Shown: positions 38,152 to 47,428, counted from the stretch's first letter. The stretch is DNA of 64,000 bases from Actinomadura sp. NAK00032 (GCF_013364275.1 NZ_CP054932.1:8122001-8186000); one strand, 5' to 3'. Made by a program: numbers and translations. Notes: generated by a model from the sequence alone, not told the origin.

Positions 38152-39291
38152 CTAGGTAATCCTCGCTTTGAGCTCATCAATGGCAGGCACCGGCGCCGGA
38201 TCCACGCCCAGCGCGATAGCCAAGTAAACCGTGACATAGTCCGTCGACGCGATGAGTGAGGCGATTCTCTCCAGCGGATGCTCGCCCTCGGCGCGGATCT
38301 CGGTGACCGCCACGCCCCGGTCGCGGGCCAGCGCGGCGGCAGCCTCGGCCCGCGCGCGCACCCGGGGATGCTCGTCCACGTCCCGCAGGACGAGGAGGTG
38401 CAGGCCGTGCTCGGGGTCGTCGGCGCGGTCGCGGAAGAAGTCATCGGGGTCGGCCGGGGAGCCGCCGCCCGCGAAGCGGCCGTCGAAGACCGCCACCTGG
38501 TTGTGGCCGGCCTCCGGCACCTCCCCGAAGACCGCCGGGTACTTGGCGTTCTCGTTGAGCTGGCAGGCCGTCCGGTACGCCGCCGTCGCCGCGACGGCGG
38601 ACGTGCCCCACACCAGCGGGACGTCCCCGGCGAGGTCGAGCGCGATCCGCTTCGCCGGGTTCACGAACGGCTCGCTGGACGGACGGCACCGGTGCGCGAC
38701 GTCCTCCAGCAGCACGGCCGTCGACTCCAGCACCGCGTCGGGGACGTCCACGAGCCGCAGTGTGCGCGCGGCAACGACCAAGGGGACCGTCAGGCCCCAC
38801 AGTGTGGAACGTGGCTGCCCCGCCGACCGCACGGGGACGAACACCGCGCGGCTACGGTCGGCCAGGTCGGCGAGCGGCGACTCGGGGGCGCCGACGAACA
38901 GCAGCCGGCAGCCGCGCCGGGCCGCCTCGGCGGCGACCTCCAGGGTCTCCGCCGTGCTCCCGGAGCACGACACCGCGATGACCAGATCGGCCGCGCCGAC
39001 CCAGCCGGGCAGCCGGTGGCCCCGGACCGTGAACACCGGGACCGCGCAGCCCGCGCCGCACACCGCCGCGAGCACGTCGCCCGCGATGCCGGACCCGCCG
39101 ACGCCGGCGACCACGACCGCGCGCGGCCGGCCGTCCTCGGCCAGCGCCGCGACGCCCGCCTCGGCCGCCGCCCGCTGCGCCTCCCGCACCTGCGCCGCCG
39201 ACGAGGCGACCTGCCGCAGCATCCCGCCCGGGTCGGCGGCCTCCACCGCCTCGGCGTCCTCCAGCCGTGAAGGGTCCAGCCCTTCACTCAC
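38152..39291 (-). CDS. SIS-domain phosphoglucose/phosphomannose isomerase-like protein
   Basis: A 379-residue protein with an N-terminal SIS domain (A-G-V-G-G-S-G-I-A-G-D near 60 and S-C-S-G-S-T-A-E-T near 105) and a C-terminal phosphomannose-isomerase-type domain (N-E-N-A-K-Y-P-A near 235; E-A-G-H-N-Q near 255). It resembles bifunctional PGI/PMI enzymes and occupies the place of Rv3256c beside manB. It would supply Man-6-P to ManB. The start is GTG at 39291, overlapping the Trm112-like stop as GTGA. Confidence 0.88.
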   Translation of the reverse strand: MSEGLDPSRLEDAEAVEAADPGGMLRQVASSAAQVREAQRAAAEAGVAALAEDGRPRAVVVAGVGGSGIAGDVLAAVCGAGCAVPVFTVRGHRLPGWVGAADLVIAVSCSGSTAETLEVAAEAARRGCRLLFVGAPESPLADLADRSRAVFVPVRSAGQPRSTLWGLTVPLVVAARTLRLVDVPDAVLESTAVLLEDVAHRCRPSSEPFVNPAKRIALDLAGDVPLVWGTSAVAATAAYRTACQLNENAKYPAVFGEVPEAGHNQVAVFDGRFAGGGSPADPDDFFRDRADDPEHGLHLLVLRDVDEHPRVRARAEAAAALARDRGVAVTEIRAEGEHPLERIASLIASTDYVTVYLAIALGVDPAPVPAIDELKARIT

Positions 39292-39470
39292 GGGGCGGGC
39301 GTCCTGGCCTCGTCGACCAGCAGGACGGGGATGTCGTCGCGCACCGGGTAGGCGTAGCCGCACGAACCGGTGCACACCAGCTCGTCGGCGCCCTCGTCGG
39401 CGCGCAGGTCGCCGCCGCAGTTCGGGCAGGCGAGGATCTCCAGCAGCCAGGAGTCCAGCTTCATCGTCAT
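39288..39470 (-). CDS. Trm112/UPF0434-family small zinc-ribbon protein
   Basis: A 60-residue protein with L-L-E-I-L-A-C-P-N-C-G-G and a second pair, C-T-G-S-C, followed by Y-P-V-R-D-D-I-P-V-L-L. This is the Trm112-like family; in other organisms such proteins activate methyltransferases. It is coupled to the downstream SIS gene and follows manB by 45 nt. A role in glycan metabolism is suggested only by neighbours. Confidence 0.9.
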   Translation of the reverse strand: MTMKLDSWLLEILACPNCGGDLRADEGADELVCTGSCGYAYPVRDDIPVLLVDEARTPAP

Positions 39471-39515
39471 GGCAGCGTCACTTCTCTCTCCAGTCGGTGT
39501 TCCCCGGCCCGGTCG

Positions 39516-40871
39516 TCACTTCTCCCTGACCAGCGCCAGGACCTCGTCGCGGATCGCCGCCATGGTCGCCTCGTCGCCGGCCTCGGCGTTCAGGCGCAGC
39601 AGCGGCTCGGTGTTGGACGGCCGCAGGTTGAACCACCAGCCGGCGGACTCGTCGGCCACGGTGAGCCCGTCCAGCTCGTCGATCCCGACGCCGGGGCGGC
39701 CGGCGAAGGCGTCCTTGACCTTCGCAGCGGCGGCGTCCTGGTCGGCGACCTCGCTGTTGATCTCGCCGGACGCGACGTAGCGGGTGTACTCGGCGAGCAG
39801 CTCCGACAGCGGCCCGTCCTGCTCGCCCAGGGCGGCGAGGACGTGCAGGGCCGCCAGCATGCCGGAGTCGGCGAACCAGAAGTCGCGGAAGTAGAAGTGG
39901 GCCGAGTGCTCGCCGCCGAACACCGCGCCCGTCTCGGCCATCGTCTGCTTGATGAACGAATGCCCGACGCGGGTGCGGACCGGCGTCCCGCCGTGCTCGG
40001 CGACGATCTCCGGGACGGCCTTGGACGTGATCAGGTTGTGCACGATCGAGGACCCCGGGTGCTTGGCCAGCTCCCGGGTCGCGACCAGCGCGGTGATCGC
40101 GGACGGGGCGACGATCTCGCCGCGCTCGTCGACCACGAAGCAGCGGTCGGCGTCGCCGTCGAAGGCGAGCCCGATGTCGGCGCCGGTCTCGCGGACCTTG
40201 GCCTGCAGGTCGCGCAGGTTCTCCGGCTCGATCGGGTTGGCCTCGTGGTTGGGGAAGGTGCCGTCCAGCTCGAAGTACATCGGGACCAGCTCGATCGGCA
40301 GGCCTTCGAAGACCGACGGGACGGTGTGCCCGCCCATGCCGTTGCCCGCGTCGACGACGACCTTCAGCGGCCGGATCGACGACAGGTCGACGAGCGTCTT
40401 CAGGTGCTCGGCGTAGCCCTTCAGGACGTCCCGCCGCTGCACCGTGCCGGGCTTGCCGTCGTAGGCGGGGACGCCGTTCTCGATCATCTCGCGGATCTCG
40501 GCGAGGCCGGTGTCGCGGCCGACCGGGCGGGCACCGGAGCGGCACAGCTTCAGTCCGTTGTAGCGGGCCGGGTTGTGGCTCGCGGTGAACATGGCGCCGG
40601 GCAGGTCGAGGCTGCCGCTGGCGTAGTAGAGCAGGTCGGTGGAGCCGAGCCCGGCCTCGATCACGTCCGCGCCCTGGGACGTCGCGCCGCGCGCGAACGC
40701 CTCCGCCAGCGGGACCGACGACTCGCGCATGTCGTGCGCGGTGACCACCGCGCTCGCCCCGGTGACCCGCACGAACGCCGCCCCGGCCGCCTCGGCGATC
40801 GCGGGGTCGAGCTCGTCCGGGACGACGCCGCGGATGTCGTACGCCTTGAAGATCTTGCCGAGGTCGCCCAC
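39516..40871 (-). CDS. manB: Phosphomannomutase/phosphoglucomutase
   Basis: A 451-residue alpha-D-phosphohexomutase converting Man-6-P and Man-1-P, the step before GDP-mannose. The phosphoserine is Ser98 in T-A-S-H-N-P-A-R-Y-N-G. The metal loop is D-G-D-A-D-R near 245, the sugar loop G-G-E-H-S-A-H near 325, and the phosphate-binding R-P-S-N-T-E-P near 422. It starts at GTG 40871 after AGGGAG and heads the unit manB, Trm112-like, SIS isomerase, CDF. The order matches mycobacterial Rv3257c. Confidence 0.95.
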   Translation of the reverse strand: MGDLGKIFKAYDIRGVVPDELDPAIAEAAGAAFVRVTGASAVVTAHDMRESSVPLAEAFARGATSQGADVIEAGLGSTDLLYYASGSLDLPGAMFTASHNPARYNGLKLCRSGARPVGRDTGLAEIREMIENGVPAYDGKPGTVQRRDVLKGYAEHLKTLVDLSSIRPLKVVVDAGNGMGGHTVPSVFEGLPIELVPMYFELDGTFPNHEANPIEPENLRDLQAKVRETGADIGLAFDGDADRCFVVDERGEIVAPSAITALVATRELAKHPGSSIVHNLITSKAVPEIVAEHGGTPVRTRVGHSFIKQTMAETGAVFGGEHSAHFYFRDFWFADSGMLAALHVLAALGEQDGPLSELLAEYTRYVASGEINSEVADQDAAAAKVKDAFAGRPGVGIDELDGLTVADESAGWWFNLRPSNTEPLLRLNAEAGDEATMAAIRDEVLALVREK

Positions 40872-41021
40872 TCCTGCTCCCTGTTCGAGAAACGCTGCCC
40901 GAATGTGCCAAGAGACCCTGTGCCCCGGGAAACCGGGTTCACGAGCCTACCGGGACGGGCGGACGCCACCGGCCCCGACATGACCGCGAGCGGGCCGGGC
41001 GGACGGGGAGCCGGGAGCGGG

Positions 41022-41399
41022 CTACTCCTGGCCCTGCGTGCCCGCGGGCTCGGAGCGCAGCACGCGCAGGTGGCCGCGGCGGCCGACCTCCGTGCCCTGG
41101 CCGACCGGTTCCTGGCCGGGCCCGGGGGCGGGCTTGGCGGCCTCCCGGACGGCGTCGGCGAGGGCCTCCAGGTCGTCGGCGCTGGGCTCGGTCTCCTCCT
41201 CGACGGGGAGCCGCACCAGTTCCCACCCCATCGGGGCGGTGAGCCGCTCGGAATGCTCGGCGCAGAGGTCGTAGCAGTGCGGCTCCGCGTACGTGGCGAG
41301 CGGGCCCAGGACCGCGGTGGAGTCGCGGTAGACGTACGTGAGCGTGAACACTGCGGGCGCCTTGCAGGCGGTGCGGGAGCAGGTGCGGACGGGGCTCAC
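41022..41399 (-). CDS. DUF3499 family protein (Rv3258c-like)
   Basis: A 125-residue protein of the actinobacterial DUF3499 family. It has four cysteines in a likely metal site (R-T-C-S-R-T-A-C, then P-H-C-Y-D-L-C-A-E-H) and W-E-L-V-R-L-P near residue 60; the tail is low-complexity. Function unknown. The GTG at 41399 is preferred since family similarity starts there; an ATG at 41450 is in frame. It lies between manB and the divergent metallopeptidase-like gene, as in mycobacteria. Confidence 0.82.
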   Translation of the reverse strand: MSPVRTCSRTACKAPAVFTLTYVYRDSTAVLGPLATYAEPHCYDLCAEHSERLTAPMGWELVRLPVEEETEPSADDLEALADAVREAAKPAPGPGQEPVGQGTEVGRRGHLRVLRSEPAGTQGQE

Positions 41400-41586
41400 G
41401 ATGGCTGACCGTACCCCCCTCCCACCGGCTCCGCCACCACCCCGGCGCACGTGTCGCCGTTACCGGGCGATTTCCGGGGTAAGAACTACATTCCGTACGG
41501 AGCCGAACTCTCACCGTGCGACAACTGGCGAGGCGAGCGCTGATGGTTCTCCGCGTCTCCCCGCGAGTCGGCGGCGACGGCGGAGG

Positions 41587-41592
41587 TAGTCT
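41587..41592 (+). promoter_or_regulatory. -10 box TAGTCT predicting a leaderless mRNA
   Basis: TAGTCT ends 6 nt before the GTG at 41599, so transcription would start at or next to the start codon. No ribosome site of normal spacing is present. Confidence 0.5.
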
Positions 41593-41598
41593 GGACGC

Positions 41599-42048
41599 GT
41601 GCGACCCCGTGTGGCAGGCGCACGGCGTCGCGACCGTCATGGTCGCGGCATCCGTGGGCCTCTGACGCCCCCGCAGGCGCCGGTCTCGCGGACCCGCGCC
41701 GAGCGGTTCGACGACCTCGTCGACGACGAGGTCCGGCGGCTCGTCCAGCGCTGGGGCCCGGAACTGGCCGAGGTGGAGTTCGCGGTCGACGACGTGCCGA
41801 TCGTCGAACCCGGCTTCGACGGCCCCGTCCCGCTGGGCCAGACCGTCCTCCAGCCCCCGCCCACCGCCGTCCCCACCGGCGAGCCGGCGGTCCGGATCAT
41901 GGTGTTCCGGCGGCCCGTCGAGGCCCGCGCCTCCGGTGAGGCGGAGCAGTCCCGGCTGATCCGCGACCTGCTCGTCGAGGAGGTGGCCGAGCTGCTCGGC
42001 CTGTCCCCCGAGTCCGTCGACCCGAGCTACGACTCGCCCGACGACTGA
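41599..42048 (+). CDS. Metallopeptidase-family (zincin-like) protein with lost HExxH
   Basis: A 149-residue protein corresponding by position and pattern to Rv3259, a member of the zincin-like metallopeptidase family. The conserved core runs from F-D-D-L-V-D-D-E-V near residue 37 to the end. Where active relatives have H-E-x-x-H, this reads L-L-V-E-E-V-A-E-L-L-G, so both zinc ligands are absent and peptidase activity is unlikely. The first 28 residues are basic and may be partly untranslated. The start GTG is preceded by TAGTCT with 6 nt spacing. Confidence 0.8.
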   Translation: MRPRVAGARRRDRHGRGIRGPLTPPQAPVSRTRAERFDDLVDDEVRRLVQRWGPELAEVEFAVDDVPIVEPGFDGPVPLGQTVLQPPPTAVPTGEPAVRIMVFRRPVEARASGEAEQSRLIRDLLVEEVAELLGLSPESVDPSYDSPDD

Positions 42049-42059
42049 GGCCCGCTCGC

Positions 42060-43547
42060 CTAGGGGGTCAGGGCGGTCTGCGAGTCGCCGGTGCCGGGCA
42101 GGTGGATCGCCGTCCGGGCCGGGGTGATCGGCAGAATGGTGAACAGGTAGCCGCCGCCCTTGCCCGTGGCGAGCACGCGGGACGCGTAGACGGGCCCCGA
42201 CCCCGGCTTCGGAACGATCATGGCGCCGTAGGCGGTGGCGGTGGTGCCGTCGCCGGCCTTGCTCGGGGCGGTGAGCTTCGTCTCGACCGTGCGCCCGGCC
42301 GGGACGCTGATCCGCCGCGGGCCGCTCCACACGCCCGCCCTGACGGTCCTGACCTCGACGGTCGCCGCGCCGCCTGGGGCGGTGAGGACGAGCGAGGAGT
42401 CGAACCGGTTGTCGGCGACGACGCCGGGGCCGGCCGCGGCGAGCGGCGCCGTCGCCGCGCCGTAGGCGATGTCGGCGCCGCGGTCGGCGGCGAAGCCCGC
42501 GAGGATCGGCCGGTCCGCGGTGAGCCGGACGGCGGCGGCCTTCCCCGACAGCGCGCCGTCGAGCGGGACGGACGTCACGGTCTCGGCGGGGGCGTCCAGG
42601 ACGTCCTGGCCCTGCGGGGCGAACGCGCCGCCCGGCGTGATCACCTGCACCCGGATCCGGGCGTCGGCGTCGCCGGGGACGGAGACCAGCAGGCGGCGCT
42701 TGCCGGCGCCGCCCGGCACGCCGGGCACGAGGACGGACGTCGCGGGCCGGGGCGACCGCGGCAGCCACTCGATGCCGCGCTTCTCGCCGATCCGGGCGCG
42801 CACCGACGCGGCGACGCGCCCGCTGGTGGTCCGCACGCGCAGCGTGAGGTCGGAGGCGGTCTTCACGATGTCGCCGAGGCCCTCCGGCGACCCGCCGATG
42901 CGCACGACCCGGGTGGTGTAGGGCGCGACGGGGGTGGCGCGTCCGTCCGGGGTATCGAGGGGCCCCTCGCCGGACAGGGCGGTGAGGTTCACGGACGCGG
43001 GCTGCGCGTCGACGTTGGTCAGGTACAGGTCGAGTTCGTCGGCGGCGGCGGGGCCGGGCCCCATGAACCACAGGTCGGTGCCGGGGACGGCGCAGCGCGC
43101 ACCGGCGAGGCCGCGGTCGGGGCCGCCCGGCCAGTACGTGGTCTGCTCGGCCTCCAGGCCGGCGGCGATGGCGCCGGTGGCCCGGACGGTGTAGGCGTCC
43201 CCGCTGGGCTTGGTGTCGGCGTTCCAGCCCTGGCCCGGCGACGACATGGATCCGAGCGGGGAGCCGCCCTTCGACGGCACCATCTCCACGGTCCCGCCGC
43301 CTCTCTGGGAGAGGGACTGGACGGCCAGCCGCCCGCCCTCGTGCCCTGGGCAGACCATCACGGCATGGCCGATGGGCACCGTACGGCCCTTCTCGGACGC
43401 CTCGCCCGGACGCGACAGGGTCGCGGCCCCGTACAGAGCGGCGACGGCGACGAGCATCAGCGCGGCGGTGGCATAGCGCATGCCGAGGAGGCGCACGGCT
43501 TTCTCTAGCACCGCCTTCTCCAGCAGAGCCTTCTTCACGGGGGTCAC
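42060..43547 (-). CDS. DUF5719 family secreted/membrane-anchored protein
   Basis: A 495-residue protein. One membrane helix at about 23-43 anchors a large extracytoplasmic beta-rich region; the beginning of the domain is V-M-V-C-P-G-H-E-G-G. Cysteines at about 66 and 153 could pair. This is the DUF5719 family, which is regularly encoded after the large GT2 gene in actinomycetes. The ATG overlaps the GT2 stop by 4 nt, so the two are coupled and probably act together at the membrane surface. Confidence 0.82.
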   Translation of the reverse strand: MTPVKKALLEKAVLEKAVRLLGMRYATAALMLVAVAALYGAATLSRPGEASEKGRTVPIGHAVMVCPGHEGGRLAVQSLSQRGGGTVEMVPSKGGSPLGSMSSPGQGWNADTKPSGDAYTVRATGAIAAGLEAEQTTYWPGGPDRGLAGARCAVPGTDLWFMGPGPAAADELDLYLTNVDAQPASVNLTALSGEGPLDTPDGRATPVAPYTTRVVRIGGSPEGLGDIVKTASDLTLRVRTTSGRVAASVRARIGEKRGIEWLPRSPRPATSVLVPGVPGGAGKRRLLVSVPGDADARIRVQVITPGGAFAPQGQDVLDAPAETVTSVPLDGALSGKAAAVRLTADRPILAGFAADRGADIAYGAATAPLAAAGPGVVADNRFDSSLVLTAPGGAATVEVRTVRAGVWSGPRRISVPAGRTVETKLTAPSKAGDGTTATAYGAMIVPKPGSGPVYASRVLATGKGGGYLFTILPITPARTAIHLPGTGDSQTALTP

Positions 43548-46500
43548 GGCACCTCCTCCGGGCTCGGCTCCTTGGCCAGCCCTGGGGGCGGCTCTGAGGG
43601 CGGCTCTGAGGGCGGCTCTAGAGGCGACTCTGGGGGCGTCTCATGCTTGATCTGGGCGCGGTTGGAGCGGCTTGCGCGGCGGCGTCCACGGCGGCGCGCG
43701 CGCCGTCCGTGGTGGCGCCGCTCCCGGTCCCCGCTGGCCGTCAGGCCGTCGATCTGCGCGCCCGGCAGGGCCAGGACGACCACCGCCAGGACGGCGACGC
43801 CCTGGACGACCACCCAGGTGTGCCGCATCTTGTCCGAGCGCGTCAGCTTGAACTCGCCTCCGCTCGGAGGGATGTCATAGCCCTGCGCCCAGCCGTCCAC
43901 GGTGTGCGATTCGCGGATCTCCTCCCCGTTCAGGGTGGCGTGCCAGCCGCCGTCACCGGATTCGGCCAGCAGCAGGGTGCGCTTCCCCGTCCCCGGAGGG
44001 ATTTGCACGCGGGCGTTGATCCGCCCGGCCGGCAGGGGCGTGACCGTGGAGCCTTGCAGAAGCATCATCCGGGCGGACGCCCCCTGGAGGCGCCACACGG
44101 CGAACGTCTCGGTACGGCTGAGGCGGGTCAGTTCCGGTGACGCGTCCAGGACCTTGGTGACCGGGTCCTTCTGAGGGTGCGGCACGAGGATGTACTGGAC
44201 GCCCATACGGGTCAGTGCGGGCCCGTCGTCGCCCTCGCGTCCCACGGCAAGGCCCGCTACGAGGTCGTCCAAGCGTTCCTGGGCCTCGCCGCCCACCGGG
44301 ACCTCTGCTTCACCCAGTCTCGGACGCTCGTCCCGGAGAATCGTGTAGGAGACCCGTCCGGTGGGCTCCCGGTGCAGGACGAGGGTCCTGGGCCCGCCCG
44401 GCGCACGCAGGAACACGGGCACCGTGTCTGGGTCGACCTTGCCGAGCGGCCCGCCCGCACCGGCGACCACCCACAGCGAGGCGGACAGGACGGGCGCGCT
44501 CAGCGCGGCGAGCACCACGACGGCGCCGCCCGTCCGGTAGATCACGTCCTTGCCCGCGAGGACCTCGGTGGCGCGCTGGACGGCGGCGGTCGCGGCGAGC
44601 AGCACCCCCGCCCCCGCGAACAGCAGCACCGCGCCGGGCCAGGCCGGGGCGGCGTCCGCGCCCTTGGTGACGGTGACGGCGCTGATCAGCACGGCGAGGA
44701 GGAGCCCGAACACCGCCAGCAGCCAGCCCGCGAGCACGCCGCCCCGGCGGCTGCGCAGCGGCAGTGCCAGCACGGCGACGGCGAGCAGGCCCGCGAGCGC
44801 CCACCGCTCGGGCGTGCCCGGCCCGCCCGGGTTGAGCGCCAGCAGGTCGGCCGCCGTCGCGGGCTCGAACGGGCGGTGCAGGCCCGCCTCGGTCAGGAAG
44901 CGGGACGGGTGCAGCAGCAGGCCGAACGTCCACGGGAGCATCAGCAGCGGCGGCACGCCCAGCGCGATGCCGAGGTTGCGGCGGCCCTGCCGGGGGCCCG
45001 GCCGGTCGAGAAGCGCGAACACCATCACGGCCGCCAGCACGGCGAGAAGCCAGACGAGCGGGACGAAGGCCATCGCGACGGTCAGCAGCAGTGCGACCGT
45101 CCAGGCGGCCCGCCCGGCGCGCTTGCGCCGGGTAGCGGCGTTGAAGCGGGCGGCCTCCGAACGCGGCACCCCGTAGAGGCGAGCGGCGTACAGGCCGATC
45201 AGCGGGAGCAGGACGAGGACGACGGCGGTTCCGAGGCGTCCGCCCGCGATGGCGCCGGTCGCGGCGGGCAGCAGCGCGTACACGGCCGCGAACCAGGCGC
45301 GGACGGCGGCGACCGGGACGCGGCGCCCGGCGGCGCGGGCCCGGCGCCCGGTCAGCGGCGACTCGGTGATCAGCAGCCGGGACGCGCGGTAGGCGGTGAG
45401 CCCGGCGAGCGGCACGCTGCCCAGCAGCAGGACCGACACGGCCAGCCACGGCTTGCCGAACAGCACCGTCGACAGCGCCGCGAGGACGCCGACGTAGGGC
45501 GGGCTGCCCGCGTCGCTGCCGAGCCCGACCGGGTGCCAGCCGGTCAGGTACTGCTCCCACAGGTCGCTCGCGCCGCCCCAGGCGGGCACGAGCGCGCCCC
45601 CGCCGAGCCGCCCGGCGGCGGTCAGCAGGGACCGTTCGGCGGCGACCGCGACGGCGGTCAGCGCGAGGACGAGCAGCACGCCGGGGCGGGCGAGGAACCG
45701 GCGGACCGGGCCCGGCTCGTCCACCGTGACGTCGTCCTCGCGCTGCTCGCGGGCCCGCTCCTGGGCGGCGAGACGCTCCGAGACCGCCTCGGCGGCCCGG
45801 CGCAGCACCACCCACCGCGGCTGGAAGCGCCGCACGGTGCGGTGCACGCGGGTGCGGCCGTCCGCGCGGGCGGCGCGGGCCCGCCGCAGCCGGCCGGGGT
45901 CGCGCAGCACGTCGGCGAGCGCGCGCAGCTCCTCGCGGGCCGCGCCCGGCCGCTTGGTGACCAGCAGGAAGAGCGCGTGCGCGAGGGACGCCCACACGTT
46001 GCGGGCCAGGGCCCGCAGCATCGCCCGGAACGGCTGGTTGGCGAGCAGCGTGAACAGCGCGTTGCGGCGGTCGCGGCGGGCCGGGTGCTCGGCGGTCATG
46101 CCGATCTCGCGGAGCCCGCGCCGGGCCGCCTCCGCGTGGTAGACGACGGCGTCGCTGGCCGTGACGACCCGGTGCCCGGCGGCGTGCGCCCGCCAGCAGA
46201 AGTCGAGGTCCTCGCGGAAGATGCCGTACTCGACGTCGAAGCCGCCGAGCCGCTCCCACGCGTCCCGGCGGACCAGCATCCCGGCGCTGCCGACGGCGAG
46301 GACGTCCCGGACGCCGTCGTGCTGCCCCTGGTCGAACTCGTCGCGGTCGAGGCCGCGCTCGCGGCGCCCGGCGGCGTCCACGGTGACGCCCAGCTCGCGC
46401 AGCACGCGCCGGTCGTCCCAGTCGCGGACCTTCGGGCCGAGCACCGCCGCGTTCGGGTCGGCGTCGGCGGTGCGCAGCAGCTGGGCGAGCGCGTCGTGGG

Positions 46501-46837
46501 CGGGCTCGGAGTCGTCGTGCAGCAGCCACAGCCACTCGGTGCGCGGCGTGCCGGGTTCGTCGTCGGGGACGGGCGCGGACGCGGCGTCCTGGCGCAGCGC
46601 CTCCGCGATCGCCTCCCCGTAGCCGGTGGTGCGCGGCAGGGTGAGGACCGTGCCCGCGCCGACGACCTCGGCGAGCACGGCGGGCCCGCGGTCCCGGCTG
46701 CCGGTGTCCACGATCACGAGGCGCTGCACGGGCCGCGCCTGCGTGAGCAGCGCCTTCAGCGTGTCCGGAAGCCACCGGGCGCCGTCATGGACGACGAGGA
46801 CCGCCGTGACGACGTGGCGATCGAGAGTGGGGGCCAA
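43544..46837 (-). CDS. Large membrane GT2-family glycosyltransferase
   Basis: A protein of about 1,097 residues. The N-terminal GT2 domain begins T-A-V-L-V-V-H-D-G-A-R-W-L and has V-D-T-G-S-R-D and the nucleotide-sugar segment L-L-H-D-D-S-E-P. A basic linker follows, then at least ten membrane helices and an outer C-terminal domain. It is probably a polyprenyl-linked glycan or cell-wall transferase; the donor is unknown. The frame is open to 46972, but a 32-nt perfect hairpin at 46881-46912 lies in that extension and family similarity starts later, so I prefer TTG at 46837. The C-terminus is basic (R-R-H-H-G-R-R-A-R-R), then has P-P-S-E-P repeats. Confidence 0.85.
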   Translation of the reverse strand: MAPTLDRHVVTAVLVVHDGARWLPDTLKALLTQARPVQRLVIVDTGSRDRGPAVLAEVVGAGTVLTLPRTTGYGEAIAEALRQDAASAPVPDDEPGTPRTEWLWLLHDDSEPAHDALAQLLRTADADPNAAVLGPKVRDWDDRRVLRELGVTVDAAGRRERGLDRDEFDQGQHDGVRDVLAVGSAGMLVRRDAWERLGGFDVEYGIFREDLDFCWRAHAAGHRVVTASDAVVYHAEAARRGLREIGMTAEHPARRDRRNALFTLLANQPFRAMLRALARNVWASLAHALFLLVTKRPGAAREELRALADVLRDPGRLRRARAARADGRTRVHRTVRRFQPRWVVLRRAAEAVSERLAAQERAREQREDDVTVDEPGPVRRFLARPGVLLVLALTAVAVAAERSLLTAAGRLGGGALVPAWGGASDLWEQYLTGWHPVGLGSDAGSPPYVGVLAALSTVLFGKPWLAVSVLLLGSVPLAGLTAYRASRLLITESPLTGRRARAAGRRVPVAAVRAWFAAVYALLPAATGAIAGGRLGTAVVLVLLPLIGLYAARLYGVPRSEAARFNAATRRKRAGRAAWTVALLLTVAMAFVPLVWLLAVLAAVMVFALLDRPGPRQGRRNLGIALGVPPLLMLPWTFGLLLHPSRFLTEAGLHRPFEPATAADLLALNPGGPGTPERWALAGLLAVAVLALPLRSRRGGVLAGWLLAVFGLLLAVLISAVTVTKGADAAPAWPGAVLLFAGAGVLLAATAAVQRATEVLAGKDVIYRTGGAVVVLAALSAPVLSASLWVVAGAGGPLGKVDPDTVPVFLRAPGGPRTLVLHREPTGRVSYTILRDERPRLGEAEVPVGGEAQERLDDLVAGLAVGREGDDGPALTRMGVQYILVPHPQKDPVTKVLDASPELTRLSRTETFAVWRLQGASARMMLLQGSTVTPLPAGRINARVQIPPGTGKRTLLLAESGDGGWHATLNGEEIRESHTVDGWAQGYDIPPSGGEFKLTRSDKMRHTWVVVQGVAVLAVVVLALPGAQIDGLTASGDRERRHHGRRARRRGRRRASRSNRAQIKHETPPESPLEPPSEPPSEPPPGLAKEPSPEEVP

Positions 46838-46880
46838 TGATCGCTCGATCTGTGGGACGACAGGGTCGTGGTGAAAGACG

Positions 46881-46912
46881 TCAGCCGTGCCGGCCGGGGC
46901 CGGCACGGCTGA
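46881..46912 (-). terminator. 32-nt perfect inverted repeat between whiB and the GT2 gene
   Basis: TCAGCCGTGCCGGCC (46881-46895) and its exact complement (46898-46912) are separated by two G residues. On the minus strand it follows the whiB stop by about 180 nt and precedes the preferred GT2 start. Confidence 0.7.
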
Positions 46913-47089
46913 TAACTGTACGGCGACCGCCCGGCGCACGCTCCGGTTCCCCTGAGATCCGGACGCGCACACGCCCGGCGGGCAAGACGGCCGCGGGCGT
47001 CCCGCCGCCGCGGAACGCGTCCCTGACGGCCCGGCCGCCCGTGTGGACGGCCCGGCCCCGGAACGGCCCCGGGCGGCCTGGACGCCCGC

Positions 47090-47353
47090 CTAGACGGCCT
47101 GGCGCTTCAGCTTGCGCCGCTCCCGCTCGGAGAGGCCTCCCCAGATGCCGAAACGTTCATCGTGCTGCAGCGCGTACTCCAGGCACTCCGTACGCACCTC
47201 GCATGCCCGGCACACCTTCTTGGCCTCGCGAGTGGAGCCGCCCTTCTCCGGAAAGAACGCCTCCGGGTCCGTCTGCGCGCACAGGGCGCGCTCCTGCCAG
47301 CCCATCTCTTCGCCGTCTGTGCCGTGCGCCAGCGGGATGACCACCTCGCTCAC
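47090..47353 (-). CDS. whiB2: WhiB-family Fe-S transcription factor (WhiB2-like)
   Basis: An 87-residue WhiB protein. The four [4Fe-4S] ligands are Cys25, Cys48, Cys51 and Cys57 (C-x22-C-x2-C-x5-C), followed by the turn G-I-W-G-G near 70 and the basic tail R-E-R-R-K-L-K-R-Q. Location between the manB block and fbiA matches whiB2/whmD, a regulator of division and sporulation septation. The start GTG is preceded by AGGGAGG. An upstream palindrome may take part in control. Confidence 0.93.
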   Translation of the reverse strand: MSEVVIPLAHGTDGEEMGWQERALCAQTDPEAFFPEKGGSTREAKKVCRACEVRTECLEYALQHDERFGIWGGLSERERRKLKRQAV

Positions 47354-47428
47354 AGCGCACCTCCCTGCCCGTGGAACCCCCTGGTCAATGCCTTCCCTCC
47401 GGTTCCTTCCCCCGAGAAGGCATTGAAA

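Noticed and set aside
44177..46840. Long frames opposite the GT2 gene
   Set aside because: Antisense shadow; the minus-strand GT2 domain and membrane helices are clear.
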